A DNA stretch of 64,000 bases, taken from NCBI RefSeq assembly GCF_028867965.1, contig NZ_JAPQNT010000003.1:186001-250000 (forward strand). The letters run 5' to 3'. The DNA comes from Flavobacterium sp. SUN046 (GTDB taxonomy: Bacteria; Bacteroidota; Bacteroidia; Flavobacteriales; Flavobacteriaceae). Of this stretch, positions 27,884 to 37,164 are shown one piece after another. The position numbers were made by a program, and so were the translations under genes. Position 1 is the first letter of the stretch; every line of letters starts with the position of its first letter. A model generated the notes under the pieces. That model was given only the letters and a program-made list of their open reading frames with translations, did no database searches and had not been told where the DNA came from.

Positions 27884-28414
27884 ATGGAAAGTACACATTA
27901 TACACAAGAAATAAACATGACTGAATCGTTGATAAACCGCATCAATGAACTAATCAGTCATTATCCTGAAGGCAAACAAAAATCGGCTTTATTACCTATT
28001 TTGCACGAAGTTCAAGATGCTCACGACAATTGGTTGAGTATCGAATTGCAAAATAAAGTTGCCGAAATCCTGAACATCCAAAGAATTGAAGTGTATGAAG
28101 TTGTAACTTTTTACACCATGTATAACCAACGACCAATTGGAAAATACATGTTCGAATTCTGCCAAACTTCTCCATGTTGTCAAAAAGGTGTGGAAGATTT
28201 AATGGATTACACTTGCGAAAAACTTGGGGTTCCAGTTGGACAACCAACTGCCGACGGACAATTTGAAGTTCGTGGCGTGGAATGTCTTGGCGCTTGCGGT
28301 TACGCACCAATGATGCAATTGGGAGATTTCTTTCAGGAGCATTTGACAAAAGAAAAAATAGATCAGTTAATAGCTGATTGCAAAGACGGAAAAATCACTT
28401 TACACGATAAATAA
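27884..28414 (+). CDS. nuoE: NADH-quinone oxidoreductase subunit E
   Basis: A 176-residue thioredoxin-fold subunit that binds [2Fe-2S] cluster N1a. Ligand regions are FCQTSPCCQKG and ECLGACGYAPM. The start may be the first ATG or the one 11 codons later (MTESLINRI). It is 4 nt upstream of nuoF and forms the NADH-dehydrogenase module with NuoF and NuoG. Confidence 0.95.
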   Translation: MESTHYTQEINMTESLINRINELISHYPEGKQKSALLPILHEVQDAHDNWLSIELQNKVAEILNIQRIEVYEVVTFYTMYNQRPIGKYMFEFCQTSPCCQKGVEDLMDYTCEKLGVPVGQPTADGQFEVRGVECLGACGYAPMMQLGDFFQEHLTKEKIDQLIADCKDGKITLHDK

Positions 28415-28418
28415 TATC

Positions 28419-29789
28419 ATGGGAAGAAAAATATTATTAGACAAAATAAACGTTCCAGGCATTAAAACTTATGAAGTTTATCGTCGTGAAGGCGGATATG
28501 CATCAGTAGAAAAAGCCTTGAAGAAAATGACCCCAGATGAAGTGGTTGAAGAAGTAAAAACTTCAGGACTTCGTGGTCGTGGTGGCGCAGGTTTTCCAGC
28601 TGGAATGAAATGGAGTTTTATCGACAAAAAATCGGGTAATCCAAGACATTTGGTTTGTAACGCGGATGAATCGGAACCTGGAACTTTCAAAGACCGTTAT
28701 TTAATGGAATACATTCCGCATCTTTTAATAGAAGGAATGATTACATCAAGTTATGCTTTGGGAGCAAACCTGTCGTACATCTACATTCGTGGAGAGTATA
28801 TGTGGGTTTATAAAATTTTAGAAAGAGCCATCGCCGAAGCAAAAGCTGCTGGTTGGTTGGGCAAAAACATATTAGGTTCAGGTTACGATTTAGAACTTTA
28901 TGTTCAAATTGGTGCTGGAGCATACATTTGCGGTGAAGAAACTGCATTAATAGAATCATTAGAAGGAAAACGTGGAAATCCAAGATTAAAACCACCATTT
29001 CCTGCTGTAAAAGGTCTTTGGCAAAATCCTACGGTTGTAAATAACGTAGAAACCATTGCTTCTGTGCCTTGGATTATCAATAATTCTGGTGCAGATTATG
29101 CCGGAATCGGAATTGGTCGTTCTACAGGAACCAAATTAATTTCTGCTTCCGGAAATATTAAAAATCCTGGAGTTTATGAAATTGAATTAGGAGTTTCTGT
29201 TTTTGAATTCATGAATTCAGATGAATATTGTGGCGGAATGGAATTAAATGATCGTCCATTAAAAGCATTGGTTCCTGGAGGAAGTTCGGTGCCAATTTTA
29301 CCAGCCAATTTAATTTACAAAACCGCTGCTGGAGAAGACCGATTGATGACATACGAAAGTTTATCTGATGGTGGATTTGCAACTGGTTCGATGTTAGGTT
29401 CAGGCGGATTTATAGTTTATGATGATAGAGCTTGTATCGTTAGAAATACTTGGAATTTTGCACGTTTTTACCATCACGAATCTTGCGGACAATGCACGCC
29501 ATGTCGCGAAGGAACAGGTTGGTTAGAAAAAGTATTACACAGAATTGAAAATGGTCACGGACGAGAAGAAGACATCGAATTGTTATGGAGTATTCAGTCA
29601 AAAATTGAAGGAAATACGATTTGTCCATTAGGTGACGCGGCTTCATGGCCAGTTGCAGCTGCAATTCGTCACTTTAAGGATGAGTTTGAATACCATATTC
29701 GTTTTCCAGAAAAAGTAAAAAATAGAGATCACTTTGTGAATGAACCATTTGAAAAAGTGAAACATTTAATAGCAAAGCAAACAGTATAA
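28419..29789 (+). CDS. nuoF: NADH-quinone oxidoreductase subunit F
   Basis: A 456-residue subunit that oxidises NADH with FMN and holds cluster N3. The FMN/NADH site is GRGGAGFPAGMKWSFI near residues 51-66. N3 ligands are in SCGQCTPCREGTGW near 350, plus a later Cys in NTICPLGDAA. No fusion. Confidence 0.97.
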   Translation: MGRKILLDKINVPGIKTYEVYRREGGYASVEKALKKMTPDEVVEEVKTSGLRGRGGAGFPAGMKWSFIDKKSGNPRHLVCNADESEPGTFKDRYLMEYIPHLLIEGMITSSYALGANLSYIYIRGEYMWVYKILERAIAEAKAAGWLGKNILGSGYDLELYVQIGAGAYICGEETALIESLEGKRGNPRLKPPFPAVKGLWQNPTVVNNVETIASVPWIINNSGADYAGIGIGRSTGTKLISASGNIKNPGVYEIELGVSVFEFMNSDEYCGGMELNDRPLKALVPGGSSVPILPANLIYKTAAGEDRLMTYESLSDGGFATGSMLGSGGFIVYDDRACIVRNTWNFARFYHHESCGQCTPCREGTGWLEKVLHRIENGHGREEDIELLWSIQSKIEGNTICPLGDAASWPVAAAIRHFKDEFEYHIRFPEKVKNRDHFVNEPFEKVKHLIAKQTV

Positions 29790-29873
29790 TTTAAAAGTAC
29801 GAAGTTAGAAGTTGGAAGTACTAAGTGGAAACACTTAAACACTTAAACTTTTAAACTTTTAAACAAATTTACA
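29790..29873. repeat. AT-rich short-period spacer between nuoF and nuoG
   Basis: Runs of period 8-9 such as gaagttagaagttggaag and acttaaacttttaaac. Same style as the nuoD-nuoE spacer but with a different unit. Confidence 0.5.
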
Positions 29874-30920
29874 ATGAAAGTAACCATAGACGGTCAAGAA
29901 ATAGAAGTAGAAGCAGGAACAACAATCCTTCAAGCTGCTCGTATGATTGGTGGAGAATCCGTTCCGCCAGCCATGTGTTATTATTCTAAACTAAAAGGAA
30001 CTGGCGGAAAATGTCGTTGCTGTTTAGTAGACGTTACAAAAGGAAGTGAAGCTGATCCGAGACCAATGCCAAAACTTGTTGCATCCTGTGTAACTGGTTG
30101 TCAAGACGGAATGGAAATAGCTAGCAAATCTTCAGAACGAGTAACCGAAGCTAGAAAAGCGGTAACCGAATTTCTTTTAATAAATCACCCATTAGATTGT
30201 CCGGTTTGTGATCAAGCAGGAGAATGTGATTTACAAAATTTGAGTTTCGAACACGGAAAATTACAACAACGTTTTGTGGAAGAAAAACGAACTTTTGAAC
30301 CAGAAGATATTGGTGACAAAATTCAATTGCACATGAACCGTTGTATAGTTTGCCAACGTTGTGTAGAAGTTGCCGATCAATTGACAGATGGTCGTGTTCA
30401 CGGAGTTTTAAATCGTGGCGATCATTCTCAAATTTCGACTTGTGTTTCAGCTGCAATTGATAATGAATTCTCTGGAAACATGATTGATGTTTGTCCAGTT
30501 GGAGCTTTAACCGATAAAACCTTTAGATTCAAATCGAGAGTTTGGTTCAATAAACCGTTTAATGCTCACAGAGAATGTACTACTCCAGGTTGTTGCGGAA
30601 AAACAACACTTTGGATGTTTGGAAACGAAATTCAAAGAGTTACTGCAAGAAAAGACGAATACCACGAAGTAGAAGATTTTATCTGTAATACGTGTCGTTT
30701 TGACAAAAAAGAAGTTTCAGATTGGACTATTGAAGGTCCAAGAAAATTCGAAAAAGATTCTGTAATCAATCAAAATAACTATACTCGTAAAATGGATAAA
30801 GTTATTATTGAAACAGAAAAAGGGATTCTTCAAGGTAGAGATATCGACAGAAAAAAAATCAGTATGACAGAAATTGATTACAATGAAAAAATTGACGGTA
30901 ATAAAATAAATACGAAATAA
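29874..30920 (+). CDS. nuoG: NADH-quinone oxidoreductase subunit G, short form without molybdopterin domain
   Basis: A 348-residue subunit, far shorter than the about 900 residues of E. coli NuoG. The iron-sulfur part is complete: [2Fe-2S] ligands in GTGGKCRCCLVDV, the His-Cys cluster N5 motif HPLDCPVCDQAGECDLQ, and N4-type ligands in CIVCQRCVEVAD with CPVGAL. A later CTTPGCCGK and CNTC pair starts the next region. The long C-terminal molybdopterin-oxidoreductase-like domain is missing. This short form is usual in Flavobacteriia from memory, so it is more likely lineage-specific than broken. nuoH starts at its stop. Confidence 0.93.
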   Translation: MKVTIDGQEIEVEAGTTILQAARMIGGESVPPAMCYYSKLKGTGGKCRCCLVDVTKGSEADPRPMPKLVASCVTGCQDGMEIASKSSERVTEARKAVTEFLLINHPLDCPVCDQAGECDLQNLSFEHGKLQQRFVEEKRTFEPEDIGDKIQLHMNRCIVCQRCVEVADQLTDGRVHGVLNRGDHSQISTCVSAAIDNEFSGNMIDVCPVGALTDKTFRFKSRVWFNKPFNAHRECTTPGCCGKTTLWMFGNEIQRVTARKDEYHEVEDFICNTCRFDKKEVSDWTIEGPRKFEKDSVINQNNYTRKMDKVIIETEKGILQGRDIDRKKISMTEIDYNEKIDGNKINTK

Positions 30921-31951
30921 TGGATAGTGGATTTATTATAGAAAAAAGTATTTTTATTGTTGTGATTTTTGCATTTACAATGGTAATGGCAATGTATTCT
31001 ACTTGGGCGGAACGTAAAGTTGCAGCATTTTTACAAGATAGAGTTGGTCCAAACCGTGCTGGTTGGGGAGGTTTATTGCAACCGCTTGCCGACGGAATGA
31101 AATTATTCGCTAAAGAAGAATTTGAACCCAATACCAAAAACAAATTTTTGTTTTTCATGGGACCAGCAATTGCAATGAGCACTGCTTTAATGACTAGTGC
31201 TGTAATTCCTTGGGGTGATAAATTAATAATTTTTGGAAGAACAGTAATTCTTCAAGCAACTGATACTGACAGTGCATTATTATATATTTTTGCCATAGTT
31301 TCTATTGGAGTTTACGGAATTATGATTGGTGGATGGGCATCAAACAATAAGTTCTCATTAATGGGAGCTGTTCGTGCTGCATCTCAAATGGTTTCTTATG
31401 AAGTTGCCATGGGATTATCTATAATTGCATTATTGATGATGACAGGAACGTTGAGTTTAAAAGAAATATCAGTGCAACAACATGGTTTGCATTGGAATGT
31501 TTTTTACCAACCGTTATCGTTCTTAATCTTTTTGATTTGTGCTTTTGCAGAAACTAACAGAACTCCTTTTGATTTAGCAGAATGTGAATCGGAATTAATT
31601 GGTGGTTATCACACCGAATATTCTTCCATGAAAATGGGATTTTATTTATTTGCAGAATATGCTAACATGTTTATTTCCTCAACAATTATTGCTGTTTTAT
31701 TCTTTGGAGGATATAATTATCCGGGAATGAGTTGGGCTGTAGAACATTGGGGAGTTAACATCGCTAATGTAATCGGAATTGGAGCTTTATTTATTAAATT
31801 ATGCTTTTTTATATTTTTCTTTATGTGGATTCGTTGGACGATACCACGTTTTAGATACGATCAGTTGATGAATTTAGGCTGGAAAATTTTAATTCCGCTT
31901 TCAATTGTCAATATTATAATAACAGGAATTTGCATTCTAGCTTTTAAATAG
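30920..31951 (+). CDS. nuoH: NADH-quinone oxidoreductase subunit H
   Basis: A 343-residue membrane subunit with about eight helices at the junction to the soluble arm. Signatures are RVGPNRAGWGGLLQPLADGMK (quinone chamber) near residues 40-60 and AETNRTPFDLAECESELIGG near 210-230. It overlaps the nuoG stop by one base. Confidence 0.97.
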   Translation: MDSGFIIEKSIFIVVIFAFTMVMAMYSTWAERKVAAFLQDRVGPNRAGWGGLLQPLADGMKLFAKEEFEPNTKNKFLFFMGPAIAMSTALMTSAVIPWGDKLIIFGRTVILQATDTDSALLYIFAIVSIGVYGIMIGGWASNNKFSLMGAVRAASQMVSYEVAMGLSIIALLMMTGTLSLKEISVQQHGLHWNVFYQPLSFLIFLICAFAETNRTPFDLAECESELIGGYHTEYSSMKMGFYLFAEYANMFISSTIIAVLFFGGYNYPGMSWAVEHWGVNIANVIGIGALFIKLCFFIFFFMWIRWTIPRFRYDQLMNLGWKILIPLSIVNIIITGICILAFK

Positions 31952-31962
31952 GAAAAGAAATT

Positions 31963-32508
31963 ATGTCAGCATCAATACAAAGTATATCATTATCGGGTAA
32001 GAAAAAACAAGTTTCCAATAAGGAAATGACTTTTCTTGAAAGAATGTACCTGATTGCCATCGTGAAAGGTTTATGGATTACCATCAAACACTTTTTTAGA
32101 AAAAAAGCAACGATTCATTATCCGGAGCAAGTACGTGAATTTAGTCCGGTTTATCGTGGACAACACATGTTGAAACGCGACGAACAAGGTCGCGAAAACT
32201 GTACTGCTTGTGGATTGTGCGCCTTATCTTGTCCTGCGGAAGCCATAACAATGAAAGCGGAAGAACGCAAAAAAGGCGAAGAACATTTGTACAGAGAAGA
32301 AAAATACGCTTCGATATATGAGATCAATATGTTGCGTTGTATTTTCTGTGGATTGTGTGAAGAAGCTTGTCCGAAAGATGCTATTTATTTAACTATTTCT
32401 AAAGAATTAGTACCAGCAAGTTACGAAAGAGAAGATTTTATCTTCGGGAAAGATAAATTAGTGATGCCACTAGAAATGGCTATGGCAAATACTAAAACCT
32501 TAAATTAA
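31963..32508 (+). CDS. nuoI: NADH-quinone oxidoreductase subunit I
   Basis: A 181-residue ferredoxin-type subunit with two [4Fe-4S] motifs, CTACGLCALSCP and CIFCGLCEEACP, which carry clusters N6a and N6b towards N2. The N-terminus has an amphipathic helix for docking on the membrane arm. Confidence 0.97.
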   Translation: MSASIQSISLSGKKKQVSNKEMTFLERMYLIAIVKGLWITIKHFFRKKATIHYPEQVREFSPVYRGQHMLKRDEQGRENCTACGLCALSCPAEAITMKAEERKKGEEHLYREEKYASIYEINMLRCIFCGLCEEACPKDAIYLTISKELVPASYEREDFIFGKDKLVMPLEMAMANTKTLN

Positions 32509-32510
32509 TT

Positions 32511-33032
32511 ATGTCAACAGTACTTATTATATTTTATTTTTTAGCAGCAATAACTTTGTCAACTGCATTTTTGACAATTTATAGTAAAAATCCAATTCAT
32601 AGTGCTATTTATTTAGTGATATGTTTCTTTTCAATTGCGGCACATTATTTATTATTTAATGCTCAATTCTTGGCAATTGTTCACGTGATGGTATATGCAG
32701 GAGCAATTATGGTTCTGTTTTTATTTACCATAATGTTGATGAATTTGAACAACGAAGATGAAGTTCACAAACCCAGAATTACACGACTGGGAGCAATTAC
32801 AGTATTTGTATTATTAAGTGCTGCTTTAGTAGCAATTTTCATGTATTCTAAACCTTTCGTTGGGGAATATCCTACAACTGGCGAAGATTTTCAATCGATT
32901 AAAAAATTAGGAACTGTTTTATTAGACGATAAAGAAGGTTTTATGGTTCCATTTGAATTTGCTTCGGTGTTGCTTTTAACCGCAATGATTGGAGCTGTTT
33001 TATTGTCTAAAAAAGAAACTAAAACAAAATAA
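32511..33032 (+). CDS. nuoJ: NADH-quinone oxidoreductase subunit J
   Basis: A 173-residue membrane subunit with five predicted helices. [20 protein letters not shown] near residue 27 and [20 protein letters not shown] near 59, which includes the pi-bulge helix, are characteristic. Confidence 0.95.
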   Translation: MSTVLIIFYFLAAITLSTAFLTIYSKNPIHSAIYLVICFFSIAAHYLLFNAQFLAIVHVMVYAGAIMVLFLFTIMLMNLNNEDEVHKPRITRLGAITVFVLLSAALVAIFMYSKPFVGEYPTTGEDFQSIKKLGTVLLDDKEGFMVPFEFASVLLLTAMIGAVLLSKKETKTK

Positions 33033-33034
33033 CT

Positions 33035-33355
33035 ATGAGCAATATTTTAAATCAAATAGGTATTGAAAATTACATTTTCCTTTCGGTGCTGTTATTTTGT
33101 ATCGGTGTTTTCGGAGTATTGTACAGACGAAATGCCATTATCGTATTCATGTCAATCGAAATTATGCTAAATGCCGTAAACTTATTGTTTGTAGCTTTTG
33201 CAACGTACCATCAAGACGCCAAAGGCGAAGTTTTTGTATTCTTTTCAATGGCTGTTGCTGCTGCCGAAGTTGCCGTAGGTTTGGCAATATTAGTTTCGGT
33301 TTTCCGAAATATTGGTTCGGTTGATATATCAAATTTAAAAAACTTAAAAGGATAA
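33035..33355 (+). CDS. nuoK: NADH-quinone oxidoreductase subunit K
   Basis: A 106-residue membrane subunit with three helices, a relative of MrpC. The key Glu residues of the proton path lie in [16 protein letters not shown] and in the third helix [17 protein letters not shown]. Confidence 0.96.
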   Translation: MSNILNQIGIENYIFLSVLLFCIGVFGVLYRRNAIIVFMSIEIMLNAVNLLFVAFATYHQDAKGEVFVFFSMAVAAAEVAVGLAILVSVFRNIGSVDISNLKNLKG

Positions 33356-33361
33356 TCCCTA

Positions 33362-35266
33362 ATGGAGAATAGTTTAGTTTTACTCTTATTATTAACCCCA
33401 TTTGTTGGGTTCTTATTTAATGTTTTCTTCGGAAAATCGGCTTCAAAAACCATTTCTGGCGCCATCGGAACAATTGCTGTAGCAGTTTCGTTTGTGATGA
33501 GCGTTTATTTTTTCATGCAATTAAATCAAACTGGAAAACCAATTTCAGTGAAATTATTTGATTGGATTGAAATAGGAAAACTTAAAATCGATTTCGGAAT
33601 TTTATTGGATCAATTATCATTATTGTGGTTATTATTTGTGACTGGAATTGGTTCATTAATTCATTTATATTCCATTAGCTACATGCACGATGATGAAAAC
33701 ATGCACAAGTTTTTTGCGTATTTGAATTTATTCATCTTTTTCATGATAACTTTAGTAGTTGGAAGCAACTTACTAGTAATGTTTATCGGATGGGAAGGCG
33801 TTGGACTTTGTTCTTATTTACTTATCGGATTTTGGTATAAAAACCAAGATTATAATGATGCTGCAAAGAAAGCCTTCATAATGAACAGAATTGGAGATTT
33901 AGGTTTCTTGATTGGAATTTTTATCTTGGCACATTTATTTTCAACGTTGAATTTTGTTGAAATGAAACAAATAGTTACAGGTATGGGTCAAATGCCTTAT
34001 CCAAATTCATTTTGGCTACAAATTTCAATTGCTGCTTTATGTTTATTCATCGGAGCAACAGGAAAATCAGCACAATTACCTCTTTACACTTGGTTACCAG
34101 ATGCGATGGCTGGACCAACTCCAGTTTCTGCATTAATTCACGCGGCAACAATGGTAACTGCAGGAATTTTTATGATTACTCGTATGAATTTCTTATTCGA
34201 TTTAACTCCAGAAGTTCAAAATATAATTGCAATTGTTGGAGCAATCACTGCTTTAGTATCAGCTTCTATCGGATTACTTCAAAATGATATCAAAAAAGTA
34301 TTAGCCTATTCAACAGTTTCTCAATTAGGTTTAATGTTTTTAGCATTAGGTCTTGGAGCTTATAATGTTGCGGTATTTCACGTAATCACACATGCGTTCT
34401 TCAAAGCGTGTTTGTTCTTAGGTTCAGGTTCGGTAATTCACTCACTACATGGCGAACAAGATATGCGCAAAATGGGCGGTTTAAAAAAATACATGCCTAT
34501 AACATTTACCACAATGTTAATTTCAACATTAGCTATTTCAGGAATTTTTCCATTCGCTGGATTTTGGTCGAAAGATGAAATATTAATGACAGCTTTCGAA
34601 CACAATAAAGTACTTTGGATAATTGGTTCTGTAGCTTCAATCATGACTGCTTTTTATATGTTCCGATTAATGTATTTGACGTTCTTTAGAGAATTCAGAG
34701 GAACGGAAGAACAAAAACACCATTTACATGAAAGTCCGAGTTTGATTACTTTACCATTAATAATTTTAGCTGGATTAGCAACCGTTGGTGGATTAATTAA
34801 TTTACCAGGAAGCAATTGGTTAAACCATTTCTTGGAACCGATTTTAGCTACAAAAATCGAACACAAACCATTGGATGGAAATGCTTATATGTTAATGGGA
34901 ATTGCGCTAACTGGTGCAATTATCGGAATTGTTTGGGCGTATTCTAAATACATCAAACAAGGTTTTGTACCAAAAGAAGATGCTGAAATTACAGGATTTT
35001 CAAAAACAATTTATAACAAATATTATGTTGATGAAATCTATACTTCATTAATTGTAAAACCTATAAACTCACTTTCAAACTTCTTTAGAACAACATTAGA
35101 ACCTGCTTTAGGAAATGTAGTTTACGGATTTGGAAGCATAACTAACAGACTCGGAAATCAAGGTAAAAAATTACACACTGGAAGTATCGGATTGTACCTA
35201 TTTGCTTTTGTAATTGGAGTTTTAGCAATCGTTAGTTATTTATTTTTAGCACAAAAACCATTATAA
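33362..35266 (+). CDS. nuoL: NADH-quinone oxidoreductase subunit L
   Basis: A 634-residue antiporter-like subunit with the lateral helix at its C-terminus. FIGWEGVGLCSYLLIGFW carries the conserved Glu of the proton channel, TGKSAQLPLYTWLPDAMAGP carries the Lys region and ALIHAATMVTAG the TM7/8 His. It is 6 nt after nuoK. Confidence 0.97.
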   Translation: MENSLVLLLLLTPFVGFLFNVFFGKSASKTISGAIGTIAVAVSFVMSVYFFMQLNQTGKPISVKLFDWIEIGKLKIDFGILLDQLSLLWLLFVTGIGSLIHLYSISYMHDDENMHKFFAYLNLFIFFMITLVVGSNLLVMFIGWEGVGLCSYLLIGFWYKNQDYNDAAKKAFIMNRIGDLGFLIGIFILAHLFSTLNFVEMKQIVTGMGQMPYPNSFWLQISIAALCLFIGATGKSAQLPLYTWLPDAMAGPTPVSALIHAATMVTAGIFMITRMNFLFDLTPEVQNIIAIVGAITALVSASIGLLQNDIKKVLAYSTVSQLGLMFLALGLGAYNVAVFHVITHAFFKACLFLGSGSVIHSLHGEQDMRKMGGLKKYMPITFTTMLISTLAISGIFPFAGFWSKDEILMTAFEHNKVLWIIGSVASIMTAFYMFRLMYLTFFREFRGTEEQKHHLHESPSLITLPLIILAGLATVGGLINLPGSNWLNHFLEPILATKIEHKPLDGNAYMLMGIALTGAIIGIVWAYSKYIKQGFVPKEDAEITGFSKTIYNKYYVDEIYTSLIVKPINSLSNFFRTTLEPALGNVVYGFGSITNRLGNQGKKLHTGSIGLYLFAFVIGVLAIVSYLFLAQKPL

Positions 35267-35267
35267 A

Positions 35268-36707
35268 ATGAACGTATCACTTATATTAATAATCCTTTTA
35301 ATTGGTGCAGTCGCAACATTACTTTCTGGAGATAAATTGGCTTCTAAAGTGGCTTTGTTTTTCAGTTTGGCAGCATTGGGTTGTACATCTGTTTTAGTAC
35401 ATCACTTTTTAAACGGAGCTAACGTCAGCTTAAACAATCCTTGGATTTTACAACCAAATGTTTCTTTCGCATTAAATGCAGATGGTTTGGGATTAGCAAT
35501 GGTTTTATTAACTGTTTCCTTAACTCCAATCATTATCTTTTCTGGTTTCGGAACTCATTTTAATAATTCTAAAAACTTCTACGCATTAGTATTATTCATG
35601 GCATTCGCAATGACTGGAACTTTTCTTGCGGCAGACGGTTTGTTATATTACATCTTCTGGGAATTAGCATTAATTCCAATTTATTTTATTGCTTTAATTT
35701 GGGGTAATGGCGATGCAGACGAACGCAAAAAAGCAGTAGTGAAATTCTTCATTTACACTTTAGCTGGTTCATTATTTATGTTAGTTGCTTTTGCTTATTT
35801 ATATACCAAAGCAGGCAGTTTCTTATTGAAAGATTTATACAAATTAAATTTATCTGCAACCGAACAAACTTGGATTTTCTTCGCATTCTTTTTAGCGTAT
35901 GCAATCAAAATTCCGATTATTCCTTTTCATACTTGGCAAGCAAAAGTGTATCAAAAAGCACCAGCAATTGGAACAATGCTTTTATCGGGTATCATGCTAA
36001 AAATGGGATTGTATAGTGTAATTCGTTGGCAATTACCAATCGCACCTCAAGCTGCTAAAACCTATTTGCCAGTTCTAATTGGATTGAGTATTGCAGGAGT
36101 AATTTACGGTTCGATTGTAGCTTTACGTCAAAAAGATTTAAAGAAATTATTAGCTTATTCTTCGTTAGCACACGTTGGATTAATTGCTGCTGGATGTTAC
36201 ACATTAACAGCAGATGGATTAAGTGGAGCTGTTTCTCAAATGATTGCACACGGATTTGTTATCGTTGGATTATTCTTCGCAGCCGAAGTAATTTACAGAA
36301 GATTCAGCACTTTTCAAATTGATGGATTGGGTGGAATTCGTTCGCAAGCAACTAAGTTCACATCATTATTTATGATTCTAGTTTTAGCCTCAGTGGCTTT
36401 GCCAGGAACATTCAATTTTGTTGGAGAATTTACTGTTTTATACAGTTTGTCTCAAGTAAATGTTTGGTATGCAGTTCTTGGTGGAACAACAATTATTCTA
36501 GGAGCTTATTACATGTTGAAAATGTTTCAAAATGTAATGTTAGGCGAAACCAATACAAGAACATTTGCAGATGTAACTATAAATGAAACAATAGTATTTG
36601 TAGTAATTATTGCATTTCTATTGTTCTACGGATTATATCCAAAACCAATTGTAGATTTGGTAAATCCTAGTATAGTTGAAATTTTGAAAGTTATAAATAA
36701 AAATTAA
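35268..36707 (+). CDS. nuoM: NADH-quinone oxidoreductase subunit M
   Basis: A 479-residue antiporter-like subunit. The conserved Glu is in FWELALIPIYFI and the channel Lys region in IKIPIIPFHTWQAKVYQKAP. It starts 1 nt after nuoL. The next gene is not nuoN but an S23 protein. Confidence 0.97.
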   Translation: MNVSLILIILLIGAVATLLSGDKLASKVALFFSLAALGCTSVLVHHFLNGANVSLNNPWILQPNVSFALNADGLGLAMVLLTVSLTPIIIFSGFGTHFNNSKNFYALVLFMAFAMTGTFLAADGLLYYIFWELALIPIYFIALIWGNGDADERKKAVVKFFIYTLAGSLFMLVAFAYLYTKAGSFLLKDLYKLNLSATEQTWIFFAFFLAYAIKIPIIPFHTWQAKVYQKAPAIGTMLLSGIMLKMGLYSVIRWQLPIAPQAAKTYLPVLIGLSIAGVIYGSIVALRQKDLKKLLAYSSLAHVGLIAAGCYTLTADGLSGAVSQMIAHGFVIVGLFFAAEVIYRRFSTFQIDGLGGIRSQATKFTSLFMILVLASVALPGTFNFVGEFTVLYSLSQVNVWYAVLGGTTIILGAYYMLKMFQNVMLGETNTRTFADVTINETIVFVVIIAFLLFYGLYPKPIVDLVNPSIVEILKVINKN

Positions 36708-36740
36708 GGATTCAAGATTTGAGATTAAGGAATTTGAAAA

Positions 36741-37106
36741 ATGACTAAAGAAGAATTAAAGAAGAGAACAAAAGATTTTGCTGTTAGAACTTTTAAATTT
36801 CTAATAGCTATTGAAAAAAATAAGGCAGTTGATGTGGTTTCTTATCAACTTTTTAAATCTTCTTCTTCCGTTGCAGCAAATTACAGAGCTGTTTGTAGAG
36901 GTAAATCAGATGCAGATTTTTTGAATAAGCTAAAAATTGTTGATGAAGAAGCAGATGAAAGTTTATTTTGGCTTGAATTTATTAAAGAATTACAAATAAA
37001 TTGTGACAAAATAGAATTAGAAAAATTAATAAAAGAAGCTGATGAATTAGTATCAATTTTTTCAGCAGGAATAAAAACAATAAAATCGAGAAATAATAAA
37101 AATTAA
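36741..37106 (+). CDS. Four-helix-bundle (S23/IVP family) protein inside the nuo operon
   Basis: A 121-residue all-helical protein. The pattern FAVRTFKFLI...VVSYQLFKSSSSVAANYRAV is the hallmark of the S23 family, first found in intervening sequences of 23S rRNA and also related to the Avd accessory protein of diversity-generating retroelements. No retroelement or rRNA is nearby. It lies between nuoM and nuoN, which are normally adjacent, with 33 nt before it and 58 nt of AT-rich repeat after it. Its function is unknown. A second member sits in the RND operon at 53342. Confidence 0.85.
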   Translation: MTKEELKKRTKDFAVRTFKFLIAIEKNKAVDVVSYQLFKSSSSVAANYRAVCRGKSDADFLNKLKIVDEEADESLFWLEFIKELQINCDKIELEKLIKEADELVSIFSAGIKTIKSRNNKN

Positions 37107-37164
37107 GATTTAACGATGTTTGGAAGAAATCCTAAATTATTAAATCCTAAATCCTAAATAAAAA
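37107..37164. repeat. TAAATCC-type spacer before nuoN
   Basis: Four copies of a 7-bp-like unit (AAATCCTA) around 37129-37160. They separate the S23 gene from nuoN. Confidence 0.5.
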
